DNA of 51,604 nt from Bacteroidota bacterium (GCA_013359235.1 JABWCE010000018.1:1-51604), one strand, 5' to 3'. Positions 1 through 8,348 are shown, numbered from the stretch's first letter. A program made the numbers and translations. The notes: a model not told the origin generated them from the sequence alone.

Positions 1-99
1 GAGTCATGCCCCATTGTCGAGTCATGCCCCATTGTCGAGTCATGCCCCATTGTCGAGTCATGCCCCATTGTCGAGTCATGCCCCATTGTCGAGTCATGC
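1..99. repeat. 18-bp tandem repeat, 5.5 copies, truncated by window edge
   Basis: The unit gagtcatgccccattgtc occurs five times without any mismatch (1-18, 19-36, 37-54, 55-72, 73-90), followed by a half unit to 99. The period is a multiple of three and falls in frame in the minus-strand transposase, where each unit reads HDSTMG. The array begins at the first base of the window, so its true length is unknown. A contig break inside a long perfect repeat would explain this. Confidence 0.97.
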
Positions 100-440
100 T
101 CACCTATTACTGGTTTTGTTATTCCTCTCCAAATATTGAATTCTCTGGCTGATTTTGATTTTAGTTTACCTACAATTGCCGGTAATTTTTGATGATTGCA
201 AACTATAATAAAATGCAAATGGTCTGCACATAGATTTAATGATAATATTTTAAGATTATCTTCTTTAATAATTTTACATATAATTTCAATTAGTTTCTCT
301 TCTTCCTTTAGGTTCAAAAATTCAGGAATGCCTCTCTTAACTTTGTAATCTATCATTCGCTGTGATACTCTTGAATTGTGCATTACACAAGTAATATGAA
401 AAATACTTTGATTATTTTCAATTTCGTTTTTTTCTATCAT
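1..440 (-). CDS. IS200/RAYT-like Y1 transposase, 5' part; 3' end outside window
   Basis: The frame is open from an ATG at 438-440 to the left edge, giving about 146 residues with no stop. It starts MIEKNEIENNQSIFHITCVM. Around residues 72-82 it has NLCADHLHFIIV, which fits the His-hydrophobic-His metal-binding motif of Y1 (HUH) transposases of the IS200/REP-associated type. It is followed by a KLKSKSAREFN segment, where these proteins usually have the helix carrying the catalytic Tyr. That Tyr is not visible and may lie beyond the edge. After residue 111 the reading frame enters an 18-bp tandem repeat translated as repeated HDSTMG. The family call rests on motif resemblance only. Whether the gene is intact cannot be judged. 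Confidence 0.7.
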   Translation of the reverse strand, partial: MIEKNEIENNQSIFHITCVMHNSRVSQRMIDYKVKRGIPEFLNLKEEEKLIEIICKIIKEDNLKILSLNLCADHLHFIIVCNHQKLPAIVGKLKSKSAREFNIWRGITKPVIGEHDSTMGHDSTMGHDSTMGHDSTMGHDSTMGHD

Positions 441-499
441 TATTCAATTTATGCTTGGAATGTTCAATTTTTGTTTAAGAAATTACAAAATCAATATTA

Positions 500-1072
500 T
501 TAGTAAAATAAATATACTTTTTCGGTAAGATATTCATAAACCCTGTTTATTGGTAAGCCCATAATATTAAAATAATCACCTTCAATTTTACTAATTCCTG
601 TAAGACCTATCCAGTCTTGAATACCATAAGCCCCTGCTTTGTCAAAAGGTTTATATTTTTTAATATAATGATTTATTTGCTTTTCATTTAGGTTTTTGAA
701 ATAAACTATACTTTTTTCTGTAAAAGAAATTTGATTTTTTTCACTTCTTAAACATACACCAGTGAAAACATAATGTTTTTTTCCCGATAATTCACTAAGC
801 ATTTTTACAGCATTGTTGTAGTCTAATGGTTTATTTATAATTTTACCTTCAAGCCATACAATTGTATCGGCAGTTAAAAGAATTTTTCCTTTCAAATTAC
901 CATTAAATGACTTAGATTTTTTTATAGCGAGATATTCGGCAACTTTTTGATATTTTAAATTTGCTGGAAAATCTTCGTCTGAATCAATATTTACTGTTTT
1001 AAATTTTAACTCGGTAGATTTTAGTAAAAATTTTCGCCTTGGTGATTTTGAACCTAAAAGTATTTTTAACAT
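500..1072 (-). CDS. maf: Maf-like nucleotide pyrophosphatase
   Basis: This is a 190-residue protein of the Maf/HAM1 superfamily. The family hydrolyses non-canonical or modified NTPs (dTTP/UTP or m7GTP, depending on subgroup) to the monophosphate in the cytosol. The N-terminus ILLGSKSPRRKFLL is the family's S-x-S-P-R-R signature. LLTADTIVWLEGKIINKP carries the conserved ADT-V...KP motif with the presumed catalytic Asp. Length matches the family. It is the last gene of the minus-strand run beginning near ykuK, 7 bp after the prenyltransferase gene. Subgroup (YhdE-like or YceF-like) cannot be decided by eye. Confidence 0.93.
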   Translation of the reverse strand: MLKILLGSKSPRRKFLLKSTELKFKTVNIDSDEDFPANLKYQKVAEYLAIKKSKSFNGNLKGKILLTADTIVWLEGKIINKPLDYNNAVKMLSELSGKKHYVFTGVCLRSEKNQISFTEKSIVYFKNLNEKQINHYIKKYKPFDKAGAYGIQDWIGLTGISKIEGDYFNIMGLPINRVYEYLTEKVYLFY

Positions 1073-1079
1073 TCTTTTT

Positions 1080-1943
1080 TTAAAAAAATAACATTGATAA
1101 AATCCCGGTAAACATCACATATTTGGCAATTTTACTCATATATACGAAATCGCTTTTTTCCCATGCATATTGTGCTTTTACAGAAAGGTGAAATAATGGA
1201 ATGCCGATACACAAAACATTATAAATAATAAAAACAGAACTCAAAGGATATGAAAAGTACTTTTCAACCATTATTCTTACATATATGGTAATTATTAAAA
1301 CATAAACGAAAATAAGAATAAGTAATAATATTCTTGTAGCCTTAATGCCTGCTAAAATTGGGAATGTAAATCGTCCTGCAATATTGTCTCCTTCAATGTC
1401 TTCGGCATCTTTAATAATTTCTCTAATAAAATTTATTCCAAAAGCATAAATTGAAAATATTAATACTAAATCAACTTTAATGTTGCTATCGAAAAGATTA
1501 AATATAAAAATTGAAAAAGCAGTAATTAGTGAAATAAGTATATTACCAACAAGAGGTAATTTTTTTAAAAATATATTGTAAAACATTAACAAAATAATAA
1601 GTATAAAAACTACTATTCCAAGCTTTAGAGAAGCGATAAATGAAATTGCCAATGCAAAAAACGTAAAAAACAAATAAGCAATAAAAAAAATATTTTTTGT
1701 GCGTTTTTCGATGATATTTTTCTTGTAAGTTTTATTTACCGTGTCACTTTTAATATCGGTTAAATCATTAAGAATATATGCGCCTGCAGCTGAAAAAATT
1801 GTAGATAAATAAATTGAAACATGCAAAAAATCAAAAACATTATTTAATTCATTTTTAAAACCAAGAAAATATACAGTTGCAAACTGTGAAAAAAATATCA
1901 TAAGTATATTTAAAGGTCTTACAGAAATAAAAATTTTATTCAT
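1080..1943 (-). CDS. UbiA-family prenyltransferase
   Basis: This 287-residue integral membrane protein of the UbiA superfamily has about 8-9 hydrophobic segments. The two Asp-rich motifs that bind the Mg-prenyl diphosphate are visible: NDLTDIKSD near residue 60 and REIIKDAEDIEGD near residue 175. The second motif (IKDAEDIEGD) is like that of the subgroup annotated as geranylgeranylglycerol-phosphate geranylgeranyltransferase, which is common in Bacteroidota. The acceptor substrate is not evident from sequence. The start codon overlaps the stop of def by one base, indicating translational coupling. Confidence 0.88.
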   Translation of the reverse strand: MNKIFISVRPLNILMIFFSQFATVYFLGFKNELNNVFDFLHVSIYLSTIFSAAGAYILNDLTDIKSDTVNKTYKKNIIEKRTKNIFFIAYLFFTFFALAISFIASLKLGIVVFILIILLMFYNIFLKKLPLVGNILISLITAFSIFIFNLFDSNIKVDLVLIFSIYAFGINFIREIIKDAEDIEGDNIAGRFTFPILAGIKATRILLLILIFVYVLIITIYVRIMVEKYFSYPLSSVFIIYNVLCIGIPLFHLSVKAQYAWEKSDFVYMSKIAKYVMFTGILSMLFF

Positions 1944-2497
1944 TATTTTGATTTATAGAATTTCATTTTGTAATCCACTTGTATTTTTCCAATTGTTATA
2001 TCATTTAGTTTTCCTTTAAGCAATTGTTTTTTGAAAGATGATAAATGGTCGATAAAGAGAATGCCTTCAATATGGTCGTACTCGTGCTGTATTACCCTTG
2101 CTTCAAGACCTTCGAAGGTTTTTGTAATACAACTAAAATCTTCATTTAGATATTCAATTTCAATTTTTGGCAAACGGCTTACATTTTCTCTTATTTTTGG
2201 GATACTTAAACATCCTTCTTCAAAATTCCATGCTGCTCCACTTTCGTTTTTTATTACTGGATTTATAAAAGTTTGTTTTATTCCATTTTTCTTTTTGTCT
2301 TCAAACATATTTGTATCAATTACAAAAAGTCTTATATCATGACCAATTTGAGGCGCTGCAAGCCCAACCCCATTACTACTGTACATTGTTTCATACATAT
2401 TTTCTATTAAATCTTTTAGATTAACGAAGTCGTGTGATATTTCCCTACATTTTTTTCTTAAAACGGGATCACCGTAAGCTCTAATTGGTAAAATCAT
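1943..2497 (-). CDS. def: Peptide deformylase
   Basis: This 184-residue enzyme removes the formyl group from the N-terminal Met of nascent proteins. All three family motifs are present: GVGLAAPQIG (motif 1, residues about 43-52), EEGCLSIP (motif 2, metal-binding Cys) and QHEYDHIEG (motif 3, HExxH metal ligands with catalytic Glu). Length is normal. The start overlaps the end of ruvX by 4 bp and the stop overlaps ubiA by 1 bp, so it sits in the middle of a tightly packed operon. Confidence 0.98.
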   Translation of the reverse strand: MILPIRAYGDPVLRKKCREISHDFVNLKDLIENMYETMYSSNGVGLAAPQIGHDIRLFVIDTNMFEDKKKNGIKQTFINPVIKNESGAAWNFEEGCLSIPKIRENVSRLPKIEIEYLNEDFSCITKTFEGLEARVIQHEYDHIEGILFIDHLSSFKKQLLKGKLNDITIGKIQVDYKMKFYKSK

Positions 2498-2907
2498 TGA
2501 ATTGATAACAAATATCCTTGCAAAATTAAGGTTGCTGCTACAGAATCCAAAAGTTTTTTATCTTGCCTGCGTTTTTTCTTATAACCGGCATCAATTAAAG
2601 TTTGCATTGCCATACTTGATGTAAACCGTTCGTCAAATCGCACAATTGGAATATTTATAAAATGATTTTTTAGATTTTCTATAAATGGTAAAATATTTTT
2701 TTCATTTTCTGAAGATTCGCCTTTTAAAGTTTTGGGTAAACCCACAACAATAGTTTCTATTTTTTCTTTTTTGCAATAATCAATTAAAAAATTAAAAACT
2801 TTTGTTGTTTCTATTGCAATAAGTGATGTGGCTATAATTTTCAAAGGGTCTGTAACAGCAATTCCTGTTCTTTTGGTGCCATAATCAATAGCTAATATTC
2901 TACCCAT
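2494..2907 (-). CDS. ruvX: Holliday junction resolvase-like RuvX/YqgF
   Basis: A 137-residue protein with an RNase H fold. ILAIDYGTKRTGIAVTDP at the N-terminus carries the first catalytic Asp, VVGLPKTLKGE the central conserved segment, DERFTS the second acidic site, and the late KKLLDSVAATLILQGYL the last Asp. The family acts in 16S rRNA 5' maturation (YqgF in E. coli) and is annotated as a putative Holliday junction resolvase. It overlaps def by 4 bp and follows the TonB-domain gene by 6 bp. Confidence 0.96.
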   Translation of the reverse strand: MGRILAIDYGTKRTGIAVTDPLKIIATSLIAIETTKVFNFLIDYCKKEKIETIVVGLPKTLKGESSENEKNILPFIENLKNHFINIPIVRFDERFTSSMAMQTLIDAGYKKKRRQDKKLLDSVAATLILQGYLLSIQ

Positions 2908-2913
2908 TAAACT

Positions 2914-3336
2914 TTAAATTGAAAATACAATGGGAAGCATCATATATACCGGAACTGCAATACCGTCTTGCTTGCCGGGTATCCATTTGGGCATTTTTTG
3001 AAAAATTTTTACAGCTTGTTCTTCAAGTCCATAACCTAATTTTGTTCCAACGGTTCTTATTTCGGTAAGTGTTCCATCTTTTGCTACAACAAATTCAACA
3101 TTTACCTTGCCTTGAATATTGTGTTTCAAAGCTTCGAATGGATATGTAAGGTTTTCTCTTATGTATCGGTTTAAAGCATGTTTTCCACCAGGGAATTGTG
3201 GCATTTGAGCTACAATCATATATGGCTTTTCTTTTACAGGATTTTGTCCTCCTATTTTAAAAGAATTTAAAGGAATTAATATAAAAATTAGAAGTAAATT
3301 AAAAATTAGTTTTTTGCCAGCCAACTTCATTATCAA
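2914..3336 (-). CDS. Secreted/anchored protein with TonB C-terminal domain
   Basis: A 140-residue protein. Residues about 7-29 form a hydrophobic signal or anchor segment (LIFNLLLIFILIPL). The remainder is a TonB C-terminal domain: PQFPGGKHALNRYIRENL, then YPFEALKHNIQGKVNVEFVV and the late GIAVPVYMMLPIVF strand. Small single-domain members like this are abundant in Bacteroidota. They may energise outer-membrane transporters, but without the long Pro-rich linker a partner cannot be named. Two in-frame Met (residues 1 and 3) could start it. It lies between ykuK and ruvX. Confidence 0.85.
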   Translation of the reverse strand: MIMKLAGKKLIFNLLLIFILIPLNSFKIGGQNPVKEKPYMIVAQMPQFPGGKHALNRYIRENLTYPFEALKHNIQGKVNVEFVVAKDGTLTEIRTVGTKLGYGLEEQAVKIFQKMPKWIPGKQDGIAVPVYMMLPIVFSI

Positions 3337-3370
3337 AATTATAGAAACAAAAATACAAATATTTTTATTA

Positions 3371-3838
3371 CTATTTTACAACTTTATTTGCACAATACGT
3401 ACTTGCAAATGCTTCTGGCTTGGCTTTGAATGTATATCCCATTCCCAGTATATAGCCCATAGCTTCTTTCAAAGCAACATTTGACTTAAATTGTGGGTCA
3501 GTGTTGATATCTGCATGCACTTCGAGTTCTACATTGAATTCATCAAGTAGAGGACAAATCATTAGAGCCACTTCTACTGAGTCGGCTACTTCAAGAATCA
3601 TCCTTTCTTTTAATGAAATTTTTTGATGTGTTTGATATGATTTATGATATATAAACCCTCCCTTCCCTTCTCTAATAAAAACTAAAGCAGTTGCAAACTC
3701 TGTTATATCTCCTTTTACTTGAGAATCAGTTCCAATACATACTTTTAATTTATTATCCGATTCTTCGATAAGTCTAAGCCTTATTTCGTCTATAATTGGT
3801 AATTTTATTGGTTTTCCTGAAAAAGATTTCCATTTCAT
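3371..3838 (-). CDS. YkuK-family (DUF458) RNase H-like protein
   Basis: A 155-residue protein matching the YkuK/DUF458 family. CIGTDSQVKGD near residues 35-45 carries the acidic first strand typical of an RNase H fold. Further segments are YHKSYQTHQKISLKERM and ELEVHADINTDPQFKS, with family-typical HaDiN residues. The function is not established. The fold suggests nucleic-acid binding or nuclease activity. It is the probable first gene of the minus-strand operon ykuK-tonB-ruvX-def-ubiA-maf and is divergent from the acyl-CoA reductase gene. Confidence 0.85.
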   Translation of the reverse strand: MKWKSFSGKPIKLPIIDEIRLRLIEESDNKLKVCIGTDSQVKGDITEFATALVFIREGKGGFIYHKSYQTHQKISLKERMILEVADSVEVALMICPLLDEFNVELEVHADINTDPQFKSNVALKEAMGYILGMGYTFKAKPEAFASTYCANKVVK

Positions 3839-3903
3839 ATTACAAACATTAATTTTTTATTTTAACTAAATACAACATCATATACACATTTTTGTAAAAT
3901 TAT

Positions 3904-3911
3904 TAATTTTG
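3904..3911 (+). promoter_or_regulatory. Candidate Bacteroidota -7 box (TAATTTTG)
   Basis: TAATTTTG matches the TAnnTTTG -7 consensus and lies about 31 bp upstream of the acyl-CoA reductase start. No well-spaced TTTG -33 box is visible, so support is moderate. Confidence 0.45.
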
Positions 3912-3942
3912 CATCCATTTTTTTAAGGTTTCAGAATTAATT

Positions 3943-4938
3943 TTGGTAAGAGATAAAATAATATCTTCATTAAATGTACTTGGTAATAAGTTTGAAAGTA
4001 TTAAACCCGAAGATTCAGTAATTAACCAAACTCATCTTGAAAACCAATGGTTTGTTCCTCAAAATACTTTATTAGCTTTAAAATATTGGGCTCAAAAATT
4101 AAATTATAATGAATTAAGTAATTTTTCAAAGAATTATTCTTTCAATAGCTCCCCGAAAACTATTGGACTTGTTGCTGCAGGAAACATTCCGTTAGTTGGG
4201 TTTCACGATTTATTATGTATTTTGCTTTCCGGCAATATCTGTAATATCAAATTATCTGCTTCGGATACTGTATTAATGAAGTTTGCAATTGATTTTTTAT
4301 GTAATTCAAACCATGATTTGATTGAAAGAATAAATGTAGTTGATAAACTTAATGAATGCAATGCTTATATTGCTACCGGAAGTAATAACACTGCAAGATA
4401 TTTTGAATATTATTTCAAAAGCAAACCAAATATTATTCGCAAAAACAGAAACAGTGTTGCTGTGCTTACTGGAAACGAAACCGATGAAGATTTAAAAAAT
4501 CTTGGTTTTGATATATTTTCATTTTTCGGACTTGGATGTAGAAATATTTCAAAAATTTTTGTACCTGAAAATTATGACTTCAATAAATTATTTAAAAATT
4601 TTGAAAATTATAGGTTTGTAGAAAATCATAATAAGTATTTTAACAATTATGTATATCACAAAGCAATTTTTTTGATGAACGGTTCAAAACATTTTGATAA
4701 TGGATTTTTACTTTTAAAGGAAGACGAAGGCTTTTATTCACCACTATCTTGCTTATTTTACTCTTTCTATAAAAGCATTGGCGAAGTTGAATTTAAAATT
4801 AAAAATAATAAAGATAAAATACAGATTATTGTTGGTGAAAATAAACTTGGAAATATTAATTTTGGAAAATCACAAGAGCCTGAACTAAATGATTTTGCCG
4901 ATGGAATTGATACAATGCAATTTTTAAGTAAAATATAA
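3943..4938 (+). CDS. Acyl-CoA reductase (LuxC-like)
   Basis: A 331-residue protein of the LuxC/acyl-CoA reductase family, which reduces acyl-CoA or acyl thioesters to aldehydes with NAD(P)H. The nucleotide-binding segment TIGLVAAGNIPLVGFHDLL is near residue 72. FFGLGCRNISKIFVP near residue 195 contains the Cys expected to form the thioester intermediate. The start is TTG, with no ATG before residue 125. Close homologs in Bacteroidota often sit beside a ferredoxin gene and serC. Here serC is 15 kb away and no ferredoxin gene is nearby. The physiological acyl substrate is unknown. Confidence 0.85.
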   Translation: MVRDKIISSLNVLGNKFESIKPEDSVINQTHLENQWFVPQNTLLALKYWAQKLNYNELSNFSKNYSFNSSPKTIGLVAAGNIPLVGFHDLLCILLSGNICNIKLSASDTVLMKFAIDFLCNSNHDLIERINVVDKLNECNAYIATGSNNTARYFEYYFKSKPNIIRKNRNSVAVLTGNETDEDLKNLGFDIFSFFGLGCRNISKIFVPENYDFNKLFKNFENYRFVENHNKYFNNYVYHKAIFLMNGSKHFDNGFLLLKEDEGFYSPLSCLFYSFYKSIGEVEFKIKNNKDKIQIIVGENKLGNINFGKSQEPELNDFADGIDTMQFLSKI

Positions 4939-5019
4939 AAATTTAGTTTGAAAAATATAAAATTTAACTAAAATTGAATTTAAAATAAACGCTTATTATA
5001 TAAGAAAAAAATATAAAAA

Positions 5020-5973
5020 ATGGACGCATTAATAGCAACAAATTTTTCATTTAAAAAACAAAAAGATTTTACACGAGGCAAAGTTCGTGATGTGTACAAT
5101 ATCAACGATGAATTACTTGTGTTAGTAGCAAGTGATAGAATTTCAGCATTTGATTTTGTGTTGCCAAAAGCTATACCGTACAAAGGTCAGGTATTAAGTC
5201 AGGTTGCATCATTTTTTCTAGATATTACAAAAGACATAGTACCCAATTGGAAAATAGCAGACCCAGATCCACAAGTTACAATAGGTTATAAATGTGAACC
5301 TATTCATATAGAATGTGTGGTAAGAGGATATTTAGCCGGTCATTCGTGGCGTTTGTACAATTCGGGTATGAGAGAAATTTGCGGAAATAAATTACCCGAA
5401 AAATTAAGAGAAAACGACAAATTAAATGCACCTATTTTTACACCTACAACAAAAGCAAAACAAGGTCATGATATAGATATAACAAAAGAAGAACTGATTG
5501 AACAAAAATTGATAAAAAAGAGAGATTTAGAACAAATAGAACATTATTCAATGGAATTGTTCAATGCGGGGTCAAAACATGCGGATAGCAGAAATCTTAT
5601 ACTTGCCGATACCAAGTATGAATTTGGCATATATAATGGAAAAATAATGTTAATTGACGAGATTCATACACCCGATTCATCAAGATATTTCTACAAAAAT
5701 ACTTATGATGAAATTCAGAACAAAGACCAACAACAGAAACAACTTTCAAAAGAATTTGTAAGAAAATGGCTTATAGAAAATGGTTTTCAAGGGCGAAAAG
5801 GTGAACTTGTTCCTGATATGAATTCCGAATTAATTACGTCTATCAGCGAGAGATATATAGAATTGTATGAAAACATTACAGGTAAAACATTTATAAAAAG
5901 ATCTTATGATAAAATTATGGAAAAAATTGAAAATTCTGTGAATAGTTTTATTGAAGTTTATTACGAAAATTAA
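5020..5973 (+). CDS. purC: Phosphoribosylaminoimidazole-succinocarboxamide (SAICAR) synthase
   Basis: A 317-residue enzyme of purine synthesis that joins CAIR and aspartate using ATP. Visible signatures are GKVRDVYNINDELLVLVASD (ATP-binding N-terminus), RISAFDFVLPKAIPYKG, and IECVVRGYLAGHSW near residue 105 (the SAICAR synthase signature). It is of the longer form (about 300-320 residues) rather than the 240-residue bacterial form. It follows the acyl-CoA reductase gene by 81 bp. No other pur gene is in the window. Confidence 0.97.
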   Translation: MDALIATNFSFKKQKDFTRGKVRDVYNINDELLVLVASDRISAFDFVLPKAIPYKGQVLSQVASFFLDITKDIVPNWKIADPDPQVTIGYKCEPIHIECVVRGYLAGHSWRLYNSGMREICGNKLPEKLRENDKLNAPIFTPTTKAKQGHDIDITKEELIEQKLIKKRDLEQIEHYSMELFNAGSKHADSRNLILADTKYEFGIYNGKIMLIDEIHTPDSSRYFYKNTYDEIQNKDQQQKQLSKEFVRKWLIENGFQGRKGELVPDMNSELITSISERYIELYENITGKTFIKRSYDKIMEKIENSVNSFIEVYYEN

Positions 5974-5982
5974 TCATATTTG
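5951..5982 (+). promoter_or_regulatory. Candidate promoter TTG-N21-CATATTTG
   Basis: TTG at 5951-5953 and CATATTTG at 5975-5982 (one mismatch to TAnnTTTG) are separated by 21 bp, 28 bp before the NHL-repeat gene. This suggests that gene has its own promoter in the 3' end of purC. Confidence 0.45.
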
Positions 5983-6009
5983 CACAAAAATTAAAAAATT
6001 TATAGAAAG

Positions 6010-7668
6010 ATGAAATATTTAAAAATTACTATTTTAAGCATTGCTTTAATTGTTAGTTCATGTATTTATTCGCAAACGGTAAAACATTTTGCAGGCAGAG
6101 ATAACGCTGGTGATAATGGTCCGCTTTATTACAATAATTCAACTTGTGTTAAAGACAGTGCTTATTTTTACTTTCCTGAAGGTATAAATTGGGATGCTAA
6201 TGGAAACTTGTGGATTACCGAAAAAAATAAAATCAGGCTACTTTACAATGGCAATTTTTACAACAGAGCAGGCAAATTGGGACCTGGCGACCAATCTCAA
6301 AGATATCAAAATGGTACTGGTATTATGGCTCAATTTTATGCACCTACAGCAATTGTTTCTGACGCTTCAGGCGTACTTTACATAGTTGACAGTGAAAATC
6401 ATGCAATCAGAAAAATGGAAAAATTCTCGTCTGTTGGGCAAAATCAAGCTGTAACAACATTTGTAGGAGCTCCACCAACTGTTGATGGTTTTGGAACGCC
6501 AGGCAGTTCTAATGGAAATGGTACAAATGCAACTTTTTATAACCCAAAAGGTATAGTAAGAGATGGTTCCGGAAATTTTTATATTACCGAATTTAATAAT
6601 TTTACAATAAGAAAAGTTACATCTTCTGGTACGGTTACCACACTTGCAGGTCAATTCGGCACTCAAGGTTCGGCTGACGGAACAGGCACTTCGGCAACAT
6701 TTGGAGGTCCTTATGGAATAGCCCAGCTTGATAATAATTATGTTGTAGTAAGTGATTTTGATAATGGTACTATTCGCAAAGTACACATGTCAACCGGTGC
6801 CGTTACTACTATTTGCGGCAAAGCAGGCGATAACAGATATGCTGATGGCAATTTTACAAATGCCAGATTTCGCGAACCTCGTGGTTTAACAGTGGTTGAT
6901 GGCAAAATATACGTTTGCGATGGCTCGGTAATTAGAGTTATTGATATTAATACAAGTACAGTTTCTACTTATGCAGGAAGCACTGCTGAATCAGGGAATA
7001 AAGATGGCGAAGGTACAGCAGCCAGATTTGGCACACTTGGCGGCATAGCTTACGATGGTAAAATTTCTTTATATGTTACCGATTTGTATTATAATGTAAT
7101 AAAAACTGTAAAAATTAATGGTTTAGCTCCGGTTACAGCTTTTACAGCGAGCAAAACAAGTGCACTTGTTGACGAAATAGTTACATTAACCAACACTTCT
7201 ACGGGCAAGCCAACAACATCATTAAAATGGACAATTACTTCAGTAGGTCTATCGCATTCAATAGTATCGGGTACAGAAACATCATTAACGCCAATTGGGG
7301 TAAAATTTCATGCAGCAGGATTTTATAATGTAAAATTATGGGTTAAAAATTCCTATGGTCAAGATTCGCTTGCAAAAAATTCATATATTAGTATTTCAAC
7401 AACCGGTATTAATAAAGTTAATAATGAACAGTTGGTTACTGCTTATCCCAATCCTACAAATGGCTTGTTCACTTTACAAAGCCTGAATGGCAACTACCCT
7501 GTTCAATCATTTGAAATAATTGATTTATCAGGCAAAACAATTTTGAAACGCACTTGTGGAAATACTCTAAGCGAAGAAATAGATTTGAGTTGTTTCAAAA
7601 CAGGTATTTACTATTTAAAAGCCATGTCTTCAAAAGGAATTTCCAATATAAAACTTCAAAAATTATAA
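6010..7668 (+). CDS. Secreted NHL-repeat protein with T9SS sorting domain
   Basis: A 552-residue protein. Residues 1-21 are a signal peptide (KYLKITILSIALIVSS, then CIYSQ). Residues about 30-370 hold at least five NHL-type beta-propeller repeats, each with a PxGI/PTAI start, a G-x-hydrophobic-Y-hydrophobic-x-D/E segment and an IRK end (for example YAPTAIVSDASGVLYIVDSE). Residues about 375-465 look like a PKD/Ig-like domain. Residues about 478-552 form the C-terminal sorting domain (TAYPNPTNGLFTLQS ... GIYYLKAMSS). It is thus expected to cross the outer membrane by T9SS and be surface-attached or released. NHL propellers usually bind ligands or proteins. No enzymatic motif is seen. Confidence 0.9.
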   Translation: MKYLKITILSIALIVSSCIYSQTVKHFAGRDNAGDNGPLYYNNSTCVKDSAYFYFPEGINWDANGNLWITEKNKIRLLYNGNFYNRAGKLGPGDQSQRYQNGTGIMAQFYAPTAIVSDASGVLYIVDSENHAIRKMEKFSSVGQNQAVTTFVGAPPTVDGFGTPGSSNGNGTNATFYNPKGIVRDGSGNFYITEFNNFTIRKVTSSGTVTTLAGQFGTQGSADGTGTSATFGGPYGIAQLDNNYVVVSDFDNGTIRKVHMSTGAVTTICGKAGDNRYADGNFTNARFREPRGLTVVDGKIYVCDGSVIRVIDINTSTVSTYAGSTAESGNKDGEGTAARFGTLGGIAYDGKISLYVTDLYYNVIKTVKINGLAPVTAFTASKTSALVDEIVTLTNTSTGKPTTSLKWTITSVGLSHSIVSGTETSLTPIGVKFHAAGFYNVKLWVKNSYGQDSLAKNSYISISTTGINKVNNEQLVTAYPNPTNGLFTLQSLNGNYPVQSFEIIDLSGKTILKRTCGNTLSEEIDLSCFKTGIYYLKAMSSKGISNIKLQKL

Positions 7669-7692
7669 TTAGTTACTTTTAAATTAAAAAAA

Positions 7693-7721
7693 GGGCTGTC
7701 AGAAATCTGGCAGCCCTTTTT
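7693..7721. terminator. Bidirectional rho-independent terminator
   Basis: The hairpin has arms gggctgtcag (7693-7702) and ctggcagccc (7707-7716), with one G.T pair and a 4-nt loop. It is flanked by an A-run upstream and T-run downstream. It separates the convergent NHL gene and the small Tyr/Cys-tail gene and can serve both. Confidence 0.92.
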
Positions 7722-7743
7722 ATGTTTTCAGGTTAATATTTGT

Positions 7744-8169
7744 TTAGCAGCAATAATAGTAGTAGTACCAATATCCGTAAGCATCCTGAAGGTAATAGTA
7801 GCAAACATACACACAATCACCGCGACTTTTCTTTTTGTTTTGAGTTTTTTGACCATTTTTAGATTTTGCAATAGCTTTACTAATTTTTGCAAGGTCTTCA
7901 CTTGTCAAAACATGACCTACTTTATAAGTAGTTCCGTCAATTGTTACCTCATCATTTGCCCCACGTGATTTTTCGCCTTTCGCTTTAGTTACAGCAGTAA
8001 GAAATCCCAAATCTTCTTTAGACAAAACTCTTCCATCAGCAAAGTTGTCAATCTTTGTTGCATTAGCTTTTGCTTTTGCTTTGTTTTTGTCTTGTGCACT
8101 AAGTGTGCTTGCTGAAAATGCCATAACGGCAACCATTAATACGATGTTAAAAATTCTTGTTTTTTTCAT
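7744..8169 (-). CDS. Small secreted protein with Tyr/Cys-rich C-terminal tail
   Basis: I do not recognise this 141-residue protein. Residues 1-25 are a clear signal peptide ending SASTLSAQ. The middle is rich in Lys/Ala and contains two related segments: GRVLSKEDLGFLTAVTKAK (about 47-65) and GHVLTSEDLAKISKAIAKSK (about 89-108). This suggests an internal duplication. A basic stretch ending KKKSRGD leads to a 23-residue tail (119-141) with 11 Tyr and 4 Cys, beginning CVYVCYYYLQDAYGYW and ending in five Tyr and two Cys. It is a single-gene unit facing a terminator. The tail could form disulfides, cross-links or adhesive contacts, or be enzymatically modified. All of that is inference. Confidence 0.8.
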   Translation of the reverse strand: MKKTRIFNIVLMVAVMAFSASTLSAQDKNKAKAKANATKIDNFADGRVLSKEDLGFLTAVTKAKGEKSRGANDEVTIDGTTYKVGHVLTSEDLAKISKAIAKSKNGQKTQNKKKSRGDCVYVCYYYLQDAYGYWYYYYYCC

Positions 8170-8348
8170 TTTTTTTTAAATTTTAAATTTTAAATTACTT
8201 TGTTTTTTAATTGATTTTTCAAGTCAATACTCAAAAAAATCAAATGGTAAATGCAATAATAAAAAAAAATTATAAATAAATTATTTTAAAGGCAATTTTT
8301 GTTGAAAATACTATTGCCGCAAATAAAAATTATAAGCATTATTTTAAT

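Noticed and set aside
1-99. The 18-bp repeat as a CRISPR array
   Set aside because: Units are directly joined with no spacers and are shorter than CRISPR repeats. They are in frame with an ORF, so this is a tandem repeat.
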